A stretch of DNA of 48,373 nt from Streptosporangiaceae bacterium (GTDB lineage Bacteria; Actinomycetota; Actinomycetes; Streptosporangiales; Streptosporangiaceae): contig JAOPYK010000229.1 of assembly GCA_025964695.1 (NCBI GenBank), positions 1 to 48,373 on the forward strand, in the 5' to 3' direction. The translations under genes were made by a program, and so were the position numbers. This document shows, piece by piece, positions 41,686-48,373 of this stretch (within the stretch, counting starts at the first letter, position 1; the number at the start of each line of letters is the position of its first letter). Under the pieces are notes generated by a model. It ran no database searches. It saw nothing but the letters and a program-made list of their open reading frames with translations, and was not told where the DNA came from.

Positions 41686-42564
41686 GTGGAGTTCCGGCAG
41701 TTGCGGACGTTCGAAGCGGTCGTCCGGCACCGCACCGTCACCGACGCGGCCAACGCGCTCGGCCTGGCACCGTCATCTGTCTCGGCGCAGATCCGTACCC
41801 TGGAGAAGTCCTTGGGGGTGGCGCTGTTCGAGCGCGGGCCCAAGGGCATGCGGCTCACGGTCGCGGGGGAACGGCTCGGCGGCTGGTCACGCAGGCTACT
41901 GGACCAGGCCGAGCAGGCTCGCCGCGAGGTCGCCGGACAACGGCCGACCGTGCGGGTGGGGGCGCTGGAGACCATCGCCGCCACCTACACGCCCGCGATG
42001 CTGGCCCGGCTGGCCGAGCGCAGACCCGACGTCGCCGTCGAGATCCACCCGATGAGCAGCCGGGATCGGCTGCTCGAGGACGTGGTGGCGGGTGAACTCG
42101 AGGCGGCGCTGTTGTTCGACACCGGCGACGCACTCGGCGACCTGGGATTCTCCCCGCCGCCCGAGCCCGTCGACTTCCTCGACCTCGACCCGGTGCCGCT
42201 GGCGCTCGTCGCCGCTCCCACCCATCCCCTGCACGGCGTCCGCCGGCTCGGCCGCAGTGACCTGGCCGGGCACCGCCTGCTGCTCAACGCGCCGAGTTGC
42301 TCGTTCGGGCTGGCAGGCACACGGATCCTGGGCGACGGCGTTCAGCGGGTGCCGTCCGGCAGCGTCGCGGTTACCCGGGCCTGGGCCGTCCAGGGACTGG
42401 GCATCGCGCTGCTGCCCGAGTTCGCCGTCAGCGCCGAGATGGCCAGTGGCGCGCTCCGCCGGCTGGACTTCCCCACCCCGGACCTGACCCTGCGGCTGGT
42501 CTGGCGGGCCGACCGTGAGGCGCTCCCCGGACTGCGTGACGTTCTGTACGCGATCAGCGCCTGA
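41686..42564 (+). CDS. LysR-family transcriptional regulator
   Basis: 292 residues. The N-terminal winged helix has EFRQLRTFEAVVRHRTVTDA and ANALGLAPSSVSAQIRTLEK, then LGVALFERGPKGMRLTVAGE. The co-inducer domain (about 88-292) has VRVGALETIAATYTPAMLARL and WAVQGLGIALLPEFAVS. It starts at GTG 41686. The divergent position and the shared perfect palindrome make the MFS exporter at 40135 its likely target; the inducer is unknown. Confidence 0.95.
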   Translation: MEFRQLRTFEAVVRHRTVTDAANALGLAPSSVSAQIRTLEKSLGVALFERGPKGMRLTVAGERLGGWSRRLLDQAEQARREVAGQRPTVRVGALETIAATYTPAMLARLAERRPDVAVEIHPMSSRDRLLEDVVAGELEAALLFDTGDALGDLGFSPPPEPVDFLDLDPVPLALVAAPTHPLHGVRRLGRSDLAGHRLLLNAPSCSFGLAGTRILGDGVQRVPSGSVAVTRAWAVQGLGIALLPEFAVSAEMASGALRRLDFPTPDLTLRLVWRADREALPGLRDVLYAISA

Positions 42565-42594
42565 TGCCGGCTGCGACGGCGGCCACCCGAACCG

Positions 42595-43425
42595 TCAGAC
42601 CGGGACCGCCATGAAGGGGTTCGGGCCGCTGTCCTCGACGTCGCTCTCCTCTGCTCCGACGATCGCCGCCCGGATGGCCGGATGGCGCACGCCCTGCAGC
42701 GACACGGCGAACACGACCTTCACCTTCTGGCCGCCGGAATCCCCGGCGTAGACCAGGAACCGCCAGCACAGCTCCCGCCACACCTCGACCGGCTCCGGAC
42801 CAGTGATCACCGGCAGGTACTCCTTCCAGGCGCCGCTCGCGTGCAGGCTCCCGTACGTCTCCCGCAGCGGGATCGTCCGCAACTCACACGGCACGTGCAG
42901 GCGGCGCCGGGCGAGCAGGACGCCGATCTCCGGAGAGAGAGCGACCAGGACGACCACCTCCAGAAGCAGGGCGACCCCACGCCAGCCCAGGCTCAGCCGT
43001 AGCACCTCGGTGCCGGGGAGCCCGACGCCCATCGTCGCGATCGCGGCACCGGTCAGCACCACCGCCCGCACGACGGTACGGATCCCCACCCGGGTGGTGC
43101 TAAGTCCTCCGAAGCACCCGCATCCGGCCTCCGGGCGGCGGGCCCTCAACTCCCCCGCGATCCAGGTGACGGCGGCGAACCAGATCGACGTCGCGAGCCG
43201 TACCAAGGGGTGTGGTGTCACCAGCAACGCGGCCCCGAGACCCCCCTCGGCCATCGCCACCATGATCGTCAGCCCGCGATGGTGTCGCAGGATGTCGATC
43301 ACGTGCGCCTGCGCGTCCGCGGGTGGATCCGGCCCGCGCAGCAGCGCCTTCGACAGGCCGGCGGCGAGCAGCACGCTCGCCAGGAGCGGAACCTGTGTTT
43401 CCCGAAGCACTTCGAGCACGGTCAC
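42595..43425 (-). CDS. MauE/DoxX-like redox-associated membrane protein
   Basis: 276 residues from GTG 43425, overlapping the stop of the upstream gene (GTGA). The first two thirds hold four to five membrane helices, with RRPEAGCGCFGGLSTTRVG in a loop; the CGCFG motif is typical of MauE-type proteins. A soluble C-terminal part (about 180-276) has WKEYLPVITGPEPVEVWREL and GGQKVKVVFAVSLQGVRHP. MauE proteins help form disulfides or mature secreted enzymes. The coupled partner is a cysteine-rich protein, which fits a redox role. Confidence 0.75.
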   Translation of the reverse strand: MTVLEVLRETQVPLLASVLLAAGLSKALLRGPDPPADAQAHVIDILRHHRGLTIMVAMAEGGLGAALLVTPHPLVRLATSIWFAAVTWIAGELRARRPEAGCGCFGGLSTTRVGIRTVVRAVVLTGAAIATMGVGLPGTEVLRLSLGWRGVALLLEVVVLVALSPEIGVLLARRRLHVPCELRTIPLRETYGSLHASGAWKEYLPVITGPEPVEVWRELCWRFLVYAGDSGGQKVKVVFAVSLQGVRHPAIRAAIVGAEESDVEDSGPNPFMAVPV

Positions 43426-44354
43426 CCCACCATCAGCGTTACGTTGAAACACCCGGAGTCCAGCTCGCCGCCGAGGTCGACGAAGCTCAGCGCGGTGAGT
43501 TCCGCCACCCGCCCGCGTGGAGACGTTCCGCACTCCACGCAGCGATCGCAGTAACGAGCCGCCGTGCACCCGCACTCGGTCACCGGGACCGAGCACGCCC
43601 GGCCGGTGCACTCGTTGCGCACCAGCAGGTCGCTGCCCAGCGAGAGGTACGGAAGCGGCGCGCAGCCCGCCGGTGCATCCGGACAGCCACCGGCGTCCCC
43701 CTCCGGGTCGAGAGCCGGATAGGCCGCACCGCGGCCTGTGCCCTCGCACCAGGTCGCGGTGCCGCTCAGCACGCGCGGCACCGGTCCCGCAAGCTCCGAT
43801 GGCGCGACGTCGTCGGCCCGGTAGCCGGGTTGTGACGTGCCCGGCCGTACGGCCCGCGGGCCGTCGGCCGAACGCGTCGCGATCACGTCGATGAGAAAGC
43901 CGGGCTCGAACCGCGGATGGCGGACCAGCACCCTGCCGAGCGTCTGGGGCGGGATCACCACGTTCGCCGGGGGCCGGTGCGGGCCCTGGTCCACCTCCAC
44001 GGTCCCGCGGCCGCGGGAGGCGATGGTGCCCGTCACCCGGACGATGTCGACCCAGACCCGCTCGACCTCAGGGCCACGGGCCACGGGGCGGACGATCGCC
44101 TCACGCCCGGGGCGCAGGGCCTGCAGCCCCGATCGGCCGCCGTACCACACCGAGGTGGACTGCGACATGGGCAGCCTGAGTTCGCCGCCGTCGCCGGTGC
44201 GCAGCACCAGCAGATGCGGGCTGGCATCCAGAATGCGGCCGGCGAGGGCCCGCAGCGGGGGCTTGCCCGAGCGCTCCACCGCAGGGCGGGGCAGCACGGC
44301 CTCACGGAGGATACGACGGTGGGACAGGTCGCAGCCGGGTGCTGGCACGGACAC
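43422..44354 (-). CDS. cysteine-rich protein with double-psi-barrel-like C-terminus
   Basis: 310 residues. Residues about 35-165 look like two beta-rich OB-type repeats (GRILDASPHLLVLRTGDGGE; VTGTIASRGRGTVEVDQG). Residues about 197-308 resemble RlpA/expansin double-psi barrels: SGTATWCEGTGRG, CAPLPYLSLGSDLLVRNE, GRVAELTALSFVDLGG. This part has eleven cysteines, several in pairs (CGC, CDRC, CVEC), far more than relatives. No signal peptide is visible, which is odd for such a fold. Its stop overlaps the start of the MauE-like gene, suggesting a substrate-plus-oxidase pair. Function unknown. Confidence 0.65.
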   Translation of the reverse strand: MSVPAPGCDLSHRRILREAVLPRPAVERSGKPPLRALAGRILDASPHLLVLRTGDGGELRLPMSQSTSVWYGGRSGLQALRPGREAIVRPVARGPEVERVWVDIVRVTGTIASRGRGTVEVDQGPHRPPANVVIPPQTLGRVLVRHPRFEPGFLIDVIATRSADGPRAVRPGTSQPGYRADDVAPSELAGPVPRVLSGTATWCEGTGRGAAYPALDPEGDAGGCPDAPAGCAPLPYLSLGSDLLVRNECTGRACSVPVTECGCTAARYCDRCVECGTSPRGRVAELTALSFVDLGGELDSGCFNVTLMVG

Positions 44355-44597
44355 TCCAAGCTCTAGTACAGGGCTCTCGTACAGGACCGCTGCGGCCGGT
44401 TAGACCGCGTGTCAAGACTGACCCTGGAGGCTGCCACTGTCGACGTTTATGTCGTAATTCGTCGGCTCACGGGGTGAGGATTTATGCACTTGGTACAGGA
44501 CTTCGTCACCAGGTTGACCCGAATATGGCTTTTTGGTTGAACCAGAATTACGATCATCGTGCGATCGTCAGAGCTGAGTCCCGGGGTCGGTGGTGAC

Positions 44598-45158
44598 GTG
44601 AGCGCAACGCAGCACGAAGAGTTCCGCGAATATGTCGCGGCTCGTGGGCCTGCGTTGCTGCGTACCGCCATGCTGCTCACTACGGACCGTACCGAGGCCG
44701 AGGACCTCCTGCAGGCCGCTCTCGCAAAGACCTACCTCGCCTGGGACCGTATCAACGATCGCGCGGCGCTGGACGGATACGTGCGCCGCGCCATGGTCAA
44801 TACCCAGATCTCCTGGTGGCGGCGCCGCAAGCTCGAGGTCTACCCCACCGATGATCTGCCCGATCAGCCCGTTGACGACCACACCCTGCGCAGTGAACTG
44901 CACGACCTGCTCGGCCGCGCCCTGGGCAGACTGCCCGAACGACAGCGGGCCGCGGTGATGCTCCGTTACTACGAGGACATGTCCGAGACCGAGGTCGCCC
45001 AGATCCTCGGGATCAGTGTGGGCACGGTCAAGAGCACGGTCTCCCGGGCGATGGCCAAACTGCGGGTGGACGCCGAACTCGAACACGATTTCGCCAGAAC
45101 TCCGGAACCCAAGGTGCTGCGCATTCCGGAGCGGCTGGAAAGACCCACTACGGGCTGA
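44598..45158 (+). CDS. SigE-family ECF-type sigma factor
   Basis: 186 residues. Region 2 has FREYVAARGPALLRTAMLLT, DRTEAEDLLQAALAKTYLAW and AALDGYVRRAMVNTQISWWR. Region 4 has LPERQRAAVMLRYYEDMSETEVAQILGISV followed by TVKSTVSRAMAKLR. This is the SigE-type actinomycete sigma subgroup. GTG 44598 gives the family N-terminus; a GTG 13 codons upstream is open too. No anti-sigma gene is adjacent. Upstream, TCGTAATTC (44452) and GAATTACGA (44545) form a distant inverted pair of unknown meaning. Confidence 0.92.
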   Translation: MSATQHEEFREYVAARGPALLRTAMLLTTDRTEAEDLLQAALAKTYLAWDRINDRAALDGYVRRAMVNTQISWWRRRKLEVYPTDDLPDQPVDDHTLRSELHDLLGRALGRLPERQRAAVMLRYYEDMSETEVAQILGISVGTVKSTVSRAMAKLRVDAELEHDFARTPEPKVLRIPERLERPTTG

Positions 45159-45248
45159 TTTCATGATCCTCACGGCTGGGTACTGACAATAGGCGCCACA
45201 ACGGCAAGAATCCGATTCTGAAACACCGCTGCGAGTCGGAGGCGCGCC

Positions 45249-46874
45249 ATGTGGAGCACTATGCAGGACTACCCGCTGACCGTTGGTTCGATCATGCGCT
45301 ACGCCACCACCGTCTTCGGCTCCAGCCACGTCGACACCTTCACCGGTGACGGCACCCGCCGGACCACGTACGCCGACCTCGGCAAGCGGGCCGCCCGGCT
45401 CGCGGGAGCCCTCCGCGCGCTCGGTGTCCAGGCCGACCAGCGGGTCGCCACCTTCATGTGGAACAACGCCGAACACCTCGAGACCTACCTCGCGGTGCCG
45501 TCGATGGGCGCCGTCCTGCACACGCTCAACATCCGGCTCTTCCCCGACCAGCTGATCTACATCGCCGAGCACGCGGAGGACGACGTCGTCATCGTCGACG
45601 GCTCCCTCGTTCCGCTGCTGGCCAAGGTGTTGCGTGAGTTCAAGACCGTGCGTCATGTGATCGTCGTGGGCCCGGGCGACCTGACCGCGCTGGCCGACGC
45701 AGGCAAGGAACTCCACTCGTACGAGGACCTGCTCGCCGCCGCGCCCGAGTCGTACGACTGGCCACAGGACATCGACGAACGCTCCGCGGCGGCCATGTGC
45801 TACACCAGCGGCACCACCGGAAACCCCAAGGGCGTGGTGTATTCACATCGCACGATGTATCTGCACTCGATGGCGGTCTGCACCGGCAACGGGATGGGCC
45901 TCAGCAGCGCGGACAAGGTGCTGCCGGTCGTCCCGATGTTCCATGCCAACGCCTGGGGACTGCCCTACGCCGCGCTGATGGCGGGGGCACCGCTGCTCAT
46001 GCCGGACCGTTTCCTGCAGTCAGAGCCGCTCGTCCGGCTGATGGAGACCGAACGGCCGACGGTCGCCGGAGCCGTACCGTCCATCTGGAACGACGTCCTG
46101 CGGTACACCCGGGAGCACGGCTCGGACCTGACGTCGCTGCGTATGGTGCCCTGCGGCGGTTCGGCCGTCCCCGAATCTCTCATGCGCAGCTTCGACGAGC
46201 TGGGCGTACGGATCGTCCAGGCCTGGGGGATGACCGAGACCTCGCCGCTGGCGACTATCGCCCATCCGCCGGTGGGGTCGGCCGGGGAAGAGGCCTGGCG
46301 GTATCGGGCCACCCAGGGCCGGGTGCTGTGCGGCCTGGAGGTGCGCGTCGTCGGCGACGGCGACACGCTCATGCCCGCCGACGGCGTGGCGGTCGGCGAG
46401 GTGGAGATCCGCGGCTCCTGGATCACCGGCAGCTACTACAAGGACGAGGATCCGGCCAAGTTCCACGACGGCTGGCTCCGTACCGGCGACGTCGGCACGC
46501 TCTCCCCGGACGGCTATCTCGTGCTCACCGACCGGGCCAAGGACGTCATCAAGTCCGGAGGCGAGTGGATCTCCTCCGTCGAGCTGGAGAACCACTTGAT
46601 GGCCCATCCGGACGTCATCGAGGCGGCGGTCGTAGGCGTACCCGATGATCGCTGGGACGAGCGGCCGCTCGCCTCGGTGGTCCTGCGCGCCGACGCCTCC
46701 ACCGGGGTGCGGGATCTGCAGGAGTTCGTCGCCGGCCGGGTGGCCAGATGGCAGGTGCCCGAGCGCTGGGCCGTCATCGCCGAAGTCCCCAAGACCTCGG
46801 TCGGCAAGTTCGACAAGAAAGTGCTGCGCAAGCAGTACGCGGAGGGTGCGCTGGACGTGACCCGGCTGGACTGA
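45249..46874 (+). CDS. fadD: fatty-acid/long-chain acyl-CoA synthetase (AMP-binding)
   Basis: 541 residues of the ANL superfamily, which adenylates a carboxylic acid and transfers it to CoA. The AMP-binding core is CYTSGTTGNPKGVVYSHRT. The A5 motif is QAWGMTETSPLA, and GWLRTGDVGTLSPDGYLVLTDRAKD includes the hinge. The C-terminal lysine is in PKTSVGKFDKKVLRKQY. All catalytic elements are intact. Medium- or long-chain specificity is inferred from similarity to FadD-type enzymes. It follows the sigma factor gene by 90 bp and is probably a separate unit. Confidence 0.93.
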   Translation: MWSTMQDYPLTVGSIMRYATTVFGSSHVDTFTGDGTRRTTYADLGKRAARLAGALRALGVQADQRVATFMWNNAEHLETYLAVPSMGAVLHTLNIRLFPDQLIYIAEHAEDDVVIVDGSLVPLLAKVLREFKTVRHVIVVGPGDLTALADAGKELHSYEDLLAAAPESYDWPQDIDERSAAAMCYTSGTTGNPKGVVYSHRTMYLHSMAVCTGNGMGLSSADKVLPVVPMFHANAWGLPYAALMAGAPLLMPDRFLQSEPLVRLMETERPTVAGAVPSIWNDVLRYTREHGSDLTSLRMVPCGGSAVPESLMRSFDELGVRIVQAWGMTETSPLATIAHPPVGSAGEEAWRYRATQGRVLCGLEVRVVGDGDTLMPADGVAVGEVEIRGSWITGSYYKDEDPAKFHDGWLRTGDVGTLSPDGYLVLTDRAKDVIKSGGEWISSVELENHLMAHPDVIEAAVVGVPDDRWDERPLASVVLRADASTGVRDLQEFVAGRVARWQVPERWAVIAEVPKTSVGKFDKKVLRKQYAEGALDVTRLD

Positions 46875-47024
46875 ACACTTAGCGATGTTGGTCGGTCACG
46901 GGACGTGATAGACGTGTTCGGTTTAATCTCAAGCGCGTCCTCGCTCCATCCCCTTGGTCCCCCGGCCTCCCTGCCCCCTGGCTCGCTCCCCTTGCTCTCC
47001 CCTTGCTCCCCGAGGAGAAATTTC

Positions 47025-47408
47025 ATGCGCGGAAACGCCGCCCGAGTCGTCGGCGCGCTCGCCATCGGCACCGCAGCGCTAGTCGCCACCGGATGCTCCG
47101 GAGGCGGCGGAGACAAGACCGCCGCCTGCAAGAACATGAAGCAGGAGATCGCCGACTTCGGCAAGAAGCAGAGCAGCGACCCCCGGCAGGTGGCCCAGGC
47201 CTACTCCGACCTGGCCAGGAAGTTCCGCGACGAGTCGAAGAACGCCGCCGACGACAAGGTCAAGTCCGCCGCGGCCAAGGCCTCCACCGCGCTGGACGGG
47301 CTCTCGGCCGACATGCGCAGCCTCGCGGCCGGCAACGTCAAGATTCCGAACACCCAGGCGCTGCAGAGCTCCTTCGCGGAGCTCCAGAAGGCCTGCGGCA
47401 ACGTCTGA
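47025..47408 (+). CDS. small lipoprotein with helical coiled region
   Basis: 127 residues. The signal RVVGALAIGTAALVATGC has lipobox VATGC, followed by a Gly-rich spacer (SGGGGDK). The remainder is amphipathic helix (IADFGKKQSSDPRQVAQAYS ... AKASTALDGLSADMRSL) with two cysteines (TAACKNM and KACGNV) that could form a disulfide. The family is unknown. ATG 47025 has GAGGAG about 8 nt upstream. The 80-bp leader is a striking C/T-rich tract. Confidence 0.8.
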   Translation: MRGNAARVVGALAIGTAALVATGCSGGGGDKTAACKNMKQEIADFGKKQSSDPRQVAQAYSDLARKFRDESKNAADDKVKSAAAKASTALDGLSADMRSLAAGNVKIPNTQALQSSFAELQKACGNV

Positions 47409-47483
47409 GCCCGTCGTGCTGATGCCCCGTCCACGCCCCACCCCACCTCCGTCTCGAGGACGGCCCGTCAGTACGTTGAGCCC

Positions 47484-47678
47484 ATGCCGATCATCACCGT
47501 GGACATGTGGGCGGGCCGCACCGTCGAGCAGAAGCGCATCCTGGTCAAGGAGCTCACCGAGGCTTTCGTACGCGCTTCGGGCGGCTCACCCGGCGGCGTC
47601 CAGATCGTGCTCCGCGACGTCCCCAAGGAGAACTGGGCGGTCGGTGGCCAGCTCTACTCGGACCGCGACGGAGGCTGA
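47484..47678 (+). CDS. 4-oxalocrotonate tautomerase family protein
   Basis: 64 residues, the usual size for the 4-OT family, which forms hexamers and uses its N-terminal proline as the catalytic base. MPIITVDMWAGRTVEQKRIL and VKELTEAFVRASG give the family start and helix; QIVLRDVPKENWAVGGQLYSD contains the conserved Trp. The substrate is unknown. It is flanked by the lipoprotein gene and a serine tRNA, with no catabolic genes nearby. Confidence 0.92.
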   Translation: MPIITVDMWAGRTVEQKRILVKELTEAFVRASGGSPGGVQIVLRDVPKENWAVGGQLYSDRDGG

Positions 47679-47753
47679 CCAGGAGCTTCCGGCAAAAGCG
47701 CTTTGCCGCCCGGCCCCAGGAGCGGTAACCTGTGCGTGGCCTGCGGGCCTCCA

Positions 47754-47842
47754 GGAGGATTCGCCTAGTCCGGTCTATGGCGCCGCACTGCTAATGCGGT
47801 TTGGGTGTAAGCCCATCGGGAGTTCAAATCTCCCATCCTCCG
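47754..47842 (+). tRNA. tRNA-Ser(GCT)
   Basis: Type II tRNA: acceptor GGAGGAT/ATCCTCC, discriminator G, anticodon stem CCGCA/TGCGG with loop CTGCTAA reading GCT (AGC/AGU codons). It has a long variable arm and T-arm GGGAGTTCAAATCTCCC. CCA is not encoded. A tyrosine recombinase gene points toward it from the right, so its 3' end is a likely integration target. Confidence 0.97.
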
Positions 47843-47853
47843 CAGCTGGTAAG

Positions 47854-47893
47854 GGCCCCCGTCGATTGAGATCATCTCGACGGGGGCCGTTTT
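47854..47893 (+). terminator. intrinsic terminator after tRNA-Ser(GCT)
   Basis: GGCCCCCGTCGA (47854-47865) pairs perfectly with TCGACGGGGGCC (47877-47888), with an 11-nt loop, and GTTTTG follows. It is 12 nt downstream of the tRNA. Confidence 0.85.
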
Positions 47894-48036
47894 GTCTCCT
47901 GGTGTGGCCAGGGTGTGGCCATGGCGGCGCAGCGGGGTCAGTGGTGCCCTGGTTGCGGCGTGATCGTCACTGTTGGCTCATGGCCGGGTGGATCTTTTTG
48001 AACTGCTCTGATGAGGGTGGCGTGAGAGCCTCCGGG

Positions 48037-48372
48037 TTACTGAGCCGCTGGGCGGTCCTGGCGGCGGGGCACCACGGAAGCGACTGCCTCGGCTGCCGCC
48101 AGCGCGACCTCGGGCAGGACTGAGGTGTAGGTGTCGGAGGTGAACGATGATCGGGCGTGGCCGAGTGTCTCGCTGATCACCTTCATGTCGACCTTGCCCA
48201 GCAGACTCAGCGTGGCCGAACCATGGCGTAGATCGTGAAACCTGACCGGAGGCAGCGGGCCGTGTTCGATGGCGATCCGGACCTTGTGCTCGTTGATCCG
48301 GTGCTGGCGGGCGATCCGTTCGATGGGCCACTCGTCGTCGATGTGGCGCCGGCGGATGGCGTTGTATTGCTT
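48037..48372 (-). CDS. tyrosine recombinase/integrase, C-terminal part (truncated by window edge, possibly chimeric)
   Basis: Minus-strand frame open from the window edge for 111 codons to TAA. VRFHDLRHGSATLSLLGKVD, VISETLGHARSSFTSDTYTS and VLPEVALAAAEAV are the catalytic C-terminus (RHG box, GH, Tyr nucleophile) of an actinomycete tRNA-directed integrase. Directly before it stands IDDEWPIERIARQHRINEHK followed by VRIAIEHGPLPP. This looks like a helix-turn-helix segment of a different protein instead of the usual integrase core, so the gene may be a fusion after an internal deletion. It points toward tRNA-Ser(GCT). Confidence 0.8.
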   Translation of the reverse strand, partial: KQYNAIRRRHIDDEWPIERIARQHRINEHKVRIAIEHGPLPPVRFHDLRHGSATLSLLGKVDMKVISETLGHARSSFTSDTYTSVLPEVALAAAEAVASVVPRRQDRPAAQ

Positions 48373-48373
48373 G

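Noticed and set aside
44452-44553. Operator made of the 9-bp inverted arms upstream of the sigma factor gene
   Set aside because: The arms are short and 84 bp apart, with no promoter that clearly fits between them; the chance of coincidence is high.

Overview
The window is high-GC DNA with many GTG and a few TTG starts and actinomycete-type content. Markers include a proteasome activator (Bpa), an MptB-like and a GT87 mannosyltransferase, SigE-family and STAS/anti-sigma regulators, a c-di-AMP riboswitch in front of an NlpC/P60 hydrolase, and a subtilisin-inhibitor-type protein. The host is an actinomycete. Streptosporangiales is my best guess, but that is inference. Most of the window is ordinary chromosome; the accessory DNA lies at both ends and at about 31.8-36.7 kb.

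Layout. 0-0.35 kb: C-terminal part of a tyrosine recombinase running off the left edge. 0.8-9 kb: tenA, a five-box DnaA-box cluster, an Fpg/Nei glycosylase, an SSI-type lipoprotein, a rhodanese, a TPP riboswitch with its CytX-like permease, a PAS-GAF-PAS histidine kinase, an RsbW-like ATPase and arginine deiminase. 9-14.6 kb: c-di-AMP riboswitch plus NlpC/P60 protein, an MFS exporter and a two-component pair. 14.9-24.7 kb: STAS protein, GT2 and MptB-like enzymes, a large membrane protein whose gene overlaps mptB antisense by 119 bp, GT87, a DUF4446 protein, pheA, serS and a HAD phosphatase. 24.7-31.3 kb, mostly on the minus strand: bpa with a quinone oxidoreductase, tRNA-Ser(TGA), and a coupled DUF4397 protein / class F sortase / WD40 Ser-Thr kinase operon, followed by a plus-strand LysE exporter.

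31.8-36.7 kb looks like a decayed integrative element. A 34-bp perfect direct repeat of the last codons of an M15 peptidase gene flanks about 4.8 kb. That stretch holds an intact orphan histidine kinase, an inverted frameshifted paralogue, an IS110-type transposase remnant with a strongly structured upstream region, a membrane protein and the 3' end of a tyrosine integrase gene whose stop codon lies in the right repeat.

36.7-48.4 kb: MarR with its operator, an AAA ATPase followed by an unusual array of related hairpins, a divergent MFS/LysR pair, a MauE-like membrane protein coupled to a cysteine-rich double-psi-barrel-like protein, a SigE-type sigma factor, an acyl-CoA synthetase, a lipoprotein, a 4-OT tautomerase and tRNA-Ser(GCT). 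A probably chimeric tyrosine recombinase follows the tRNA and runs off the right edge. The most unusual signals are the fossil element in the peptidase gene, the DnaA-box cluster with recurrent head-to-head box pairs, and the hairpin array beside the ATPase gene.
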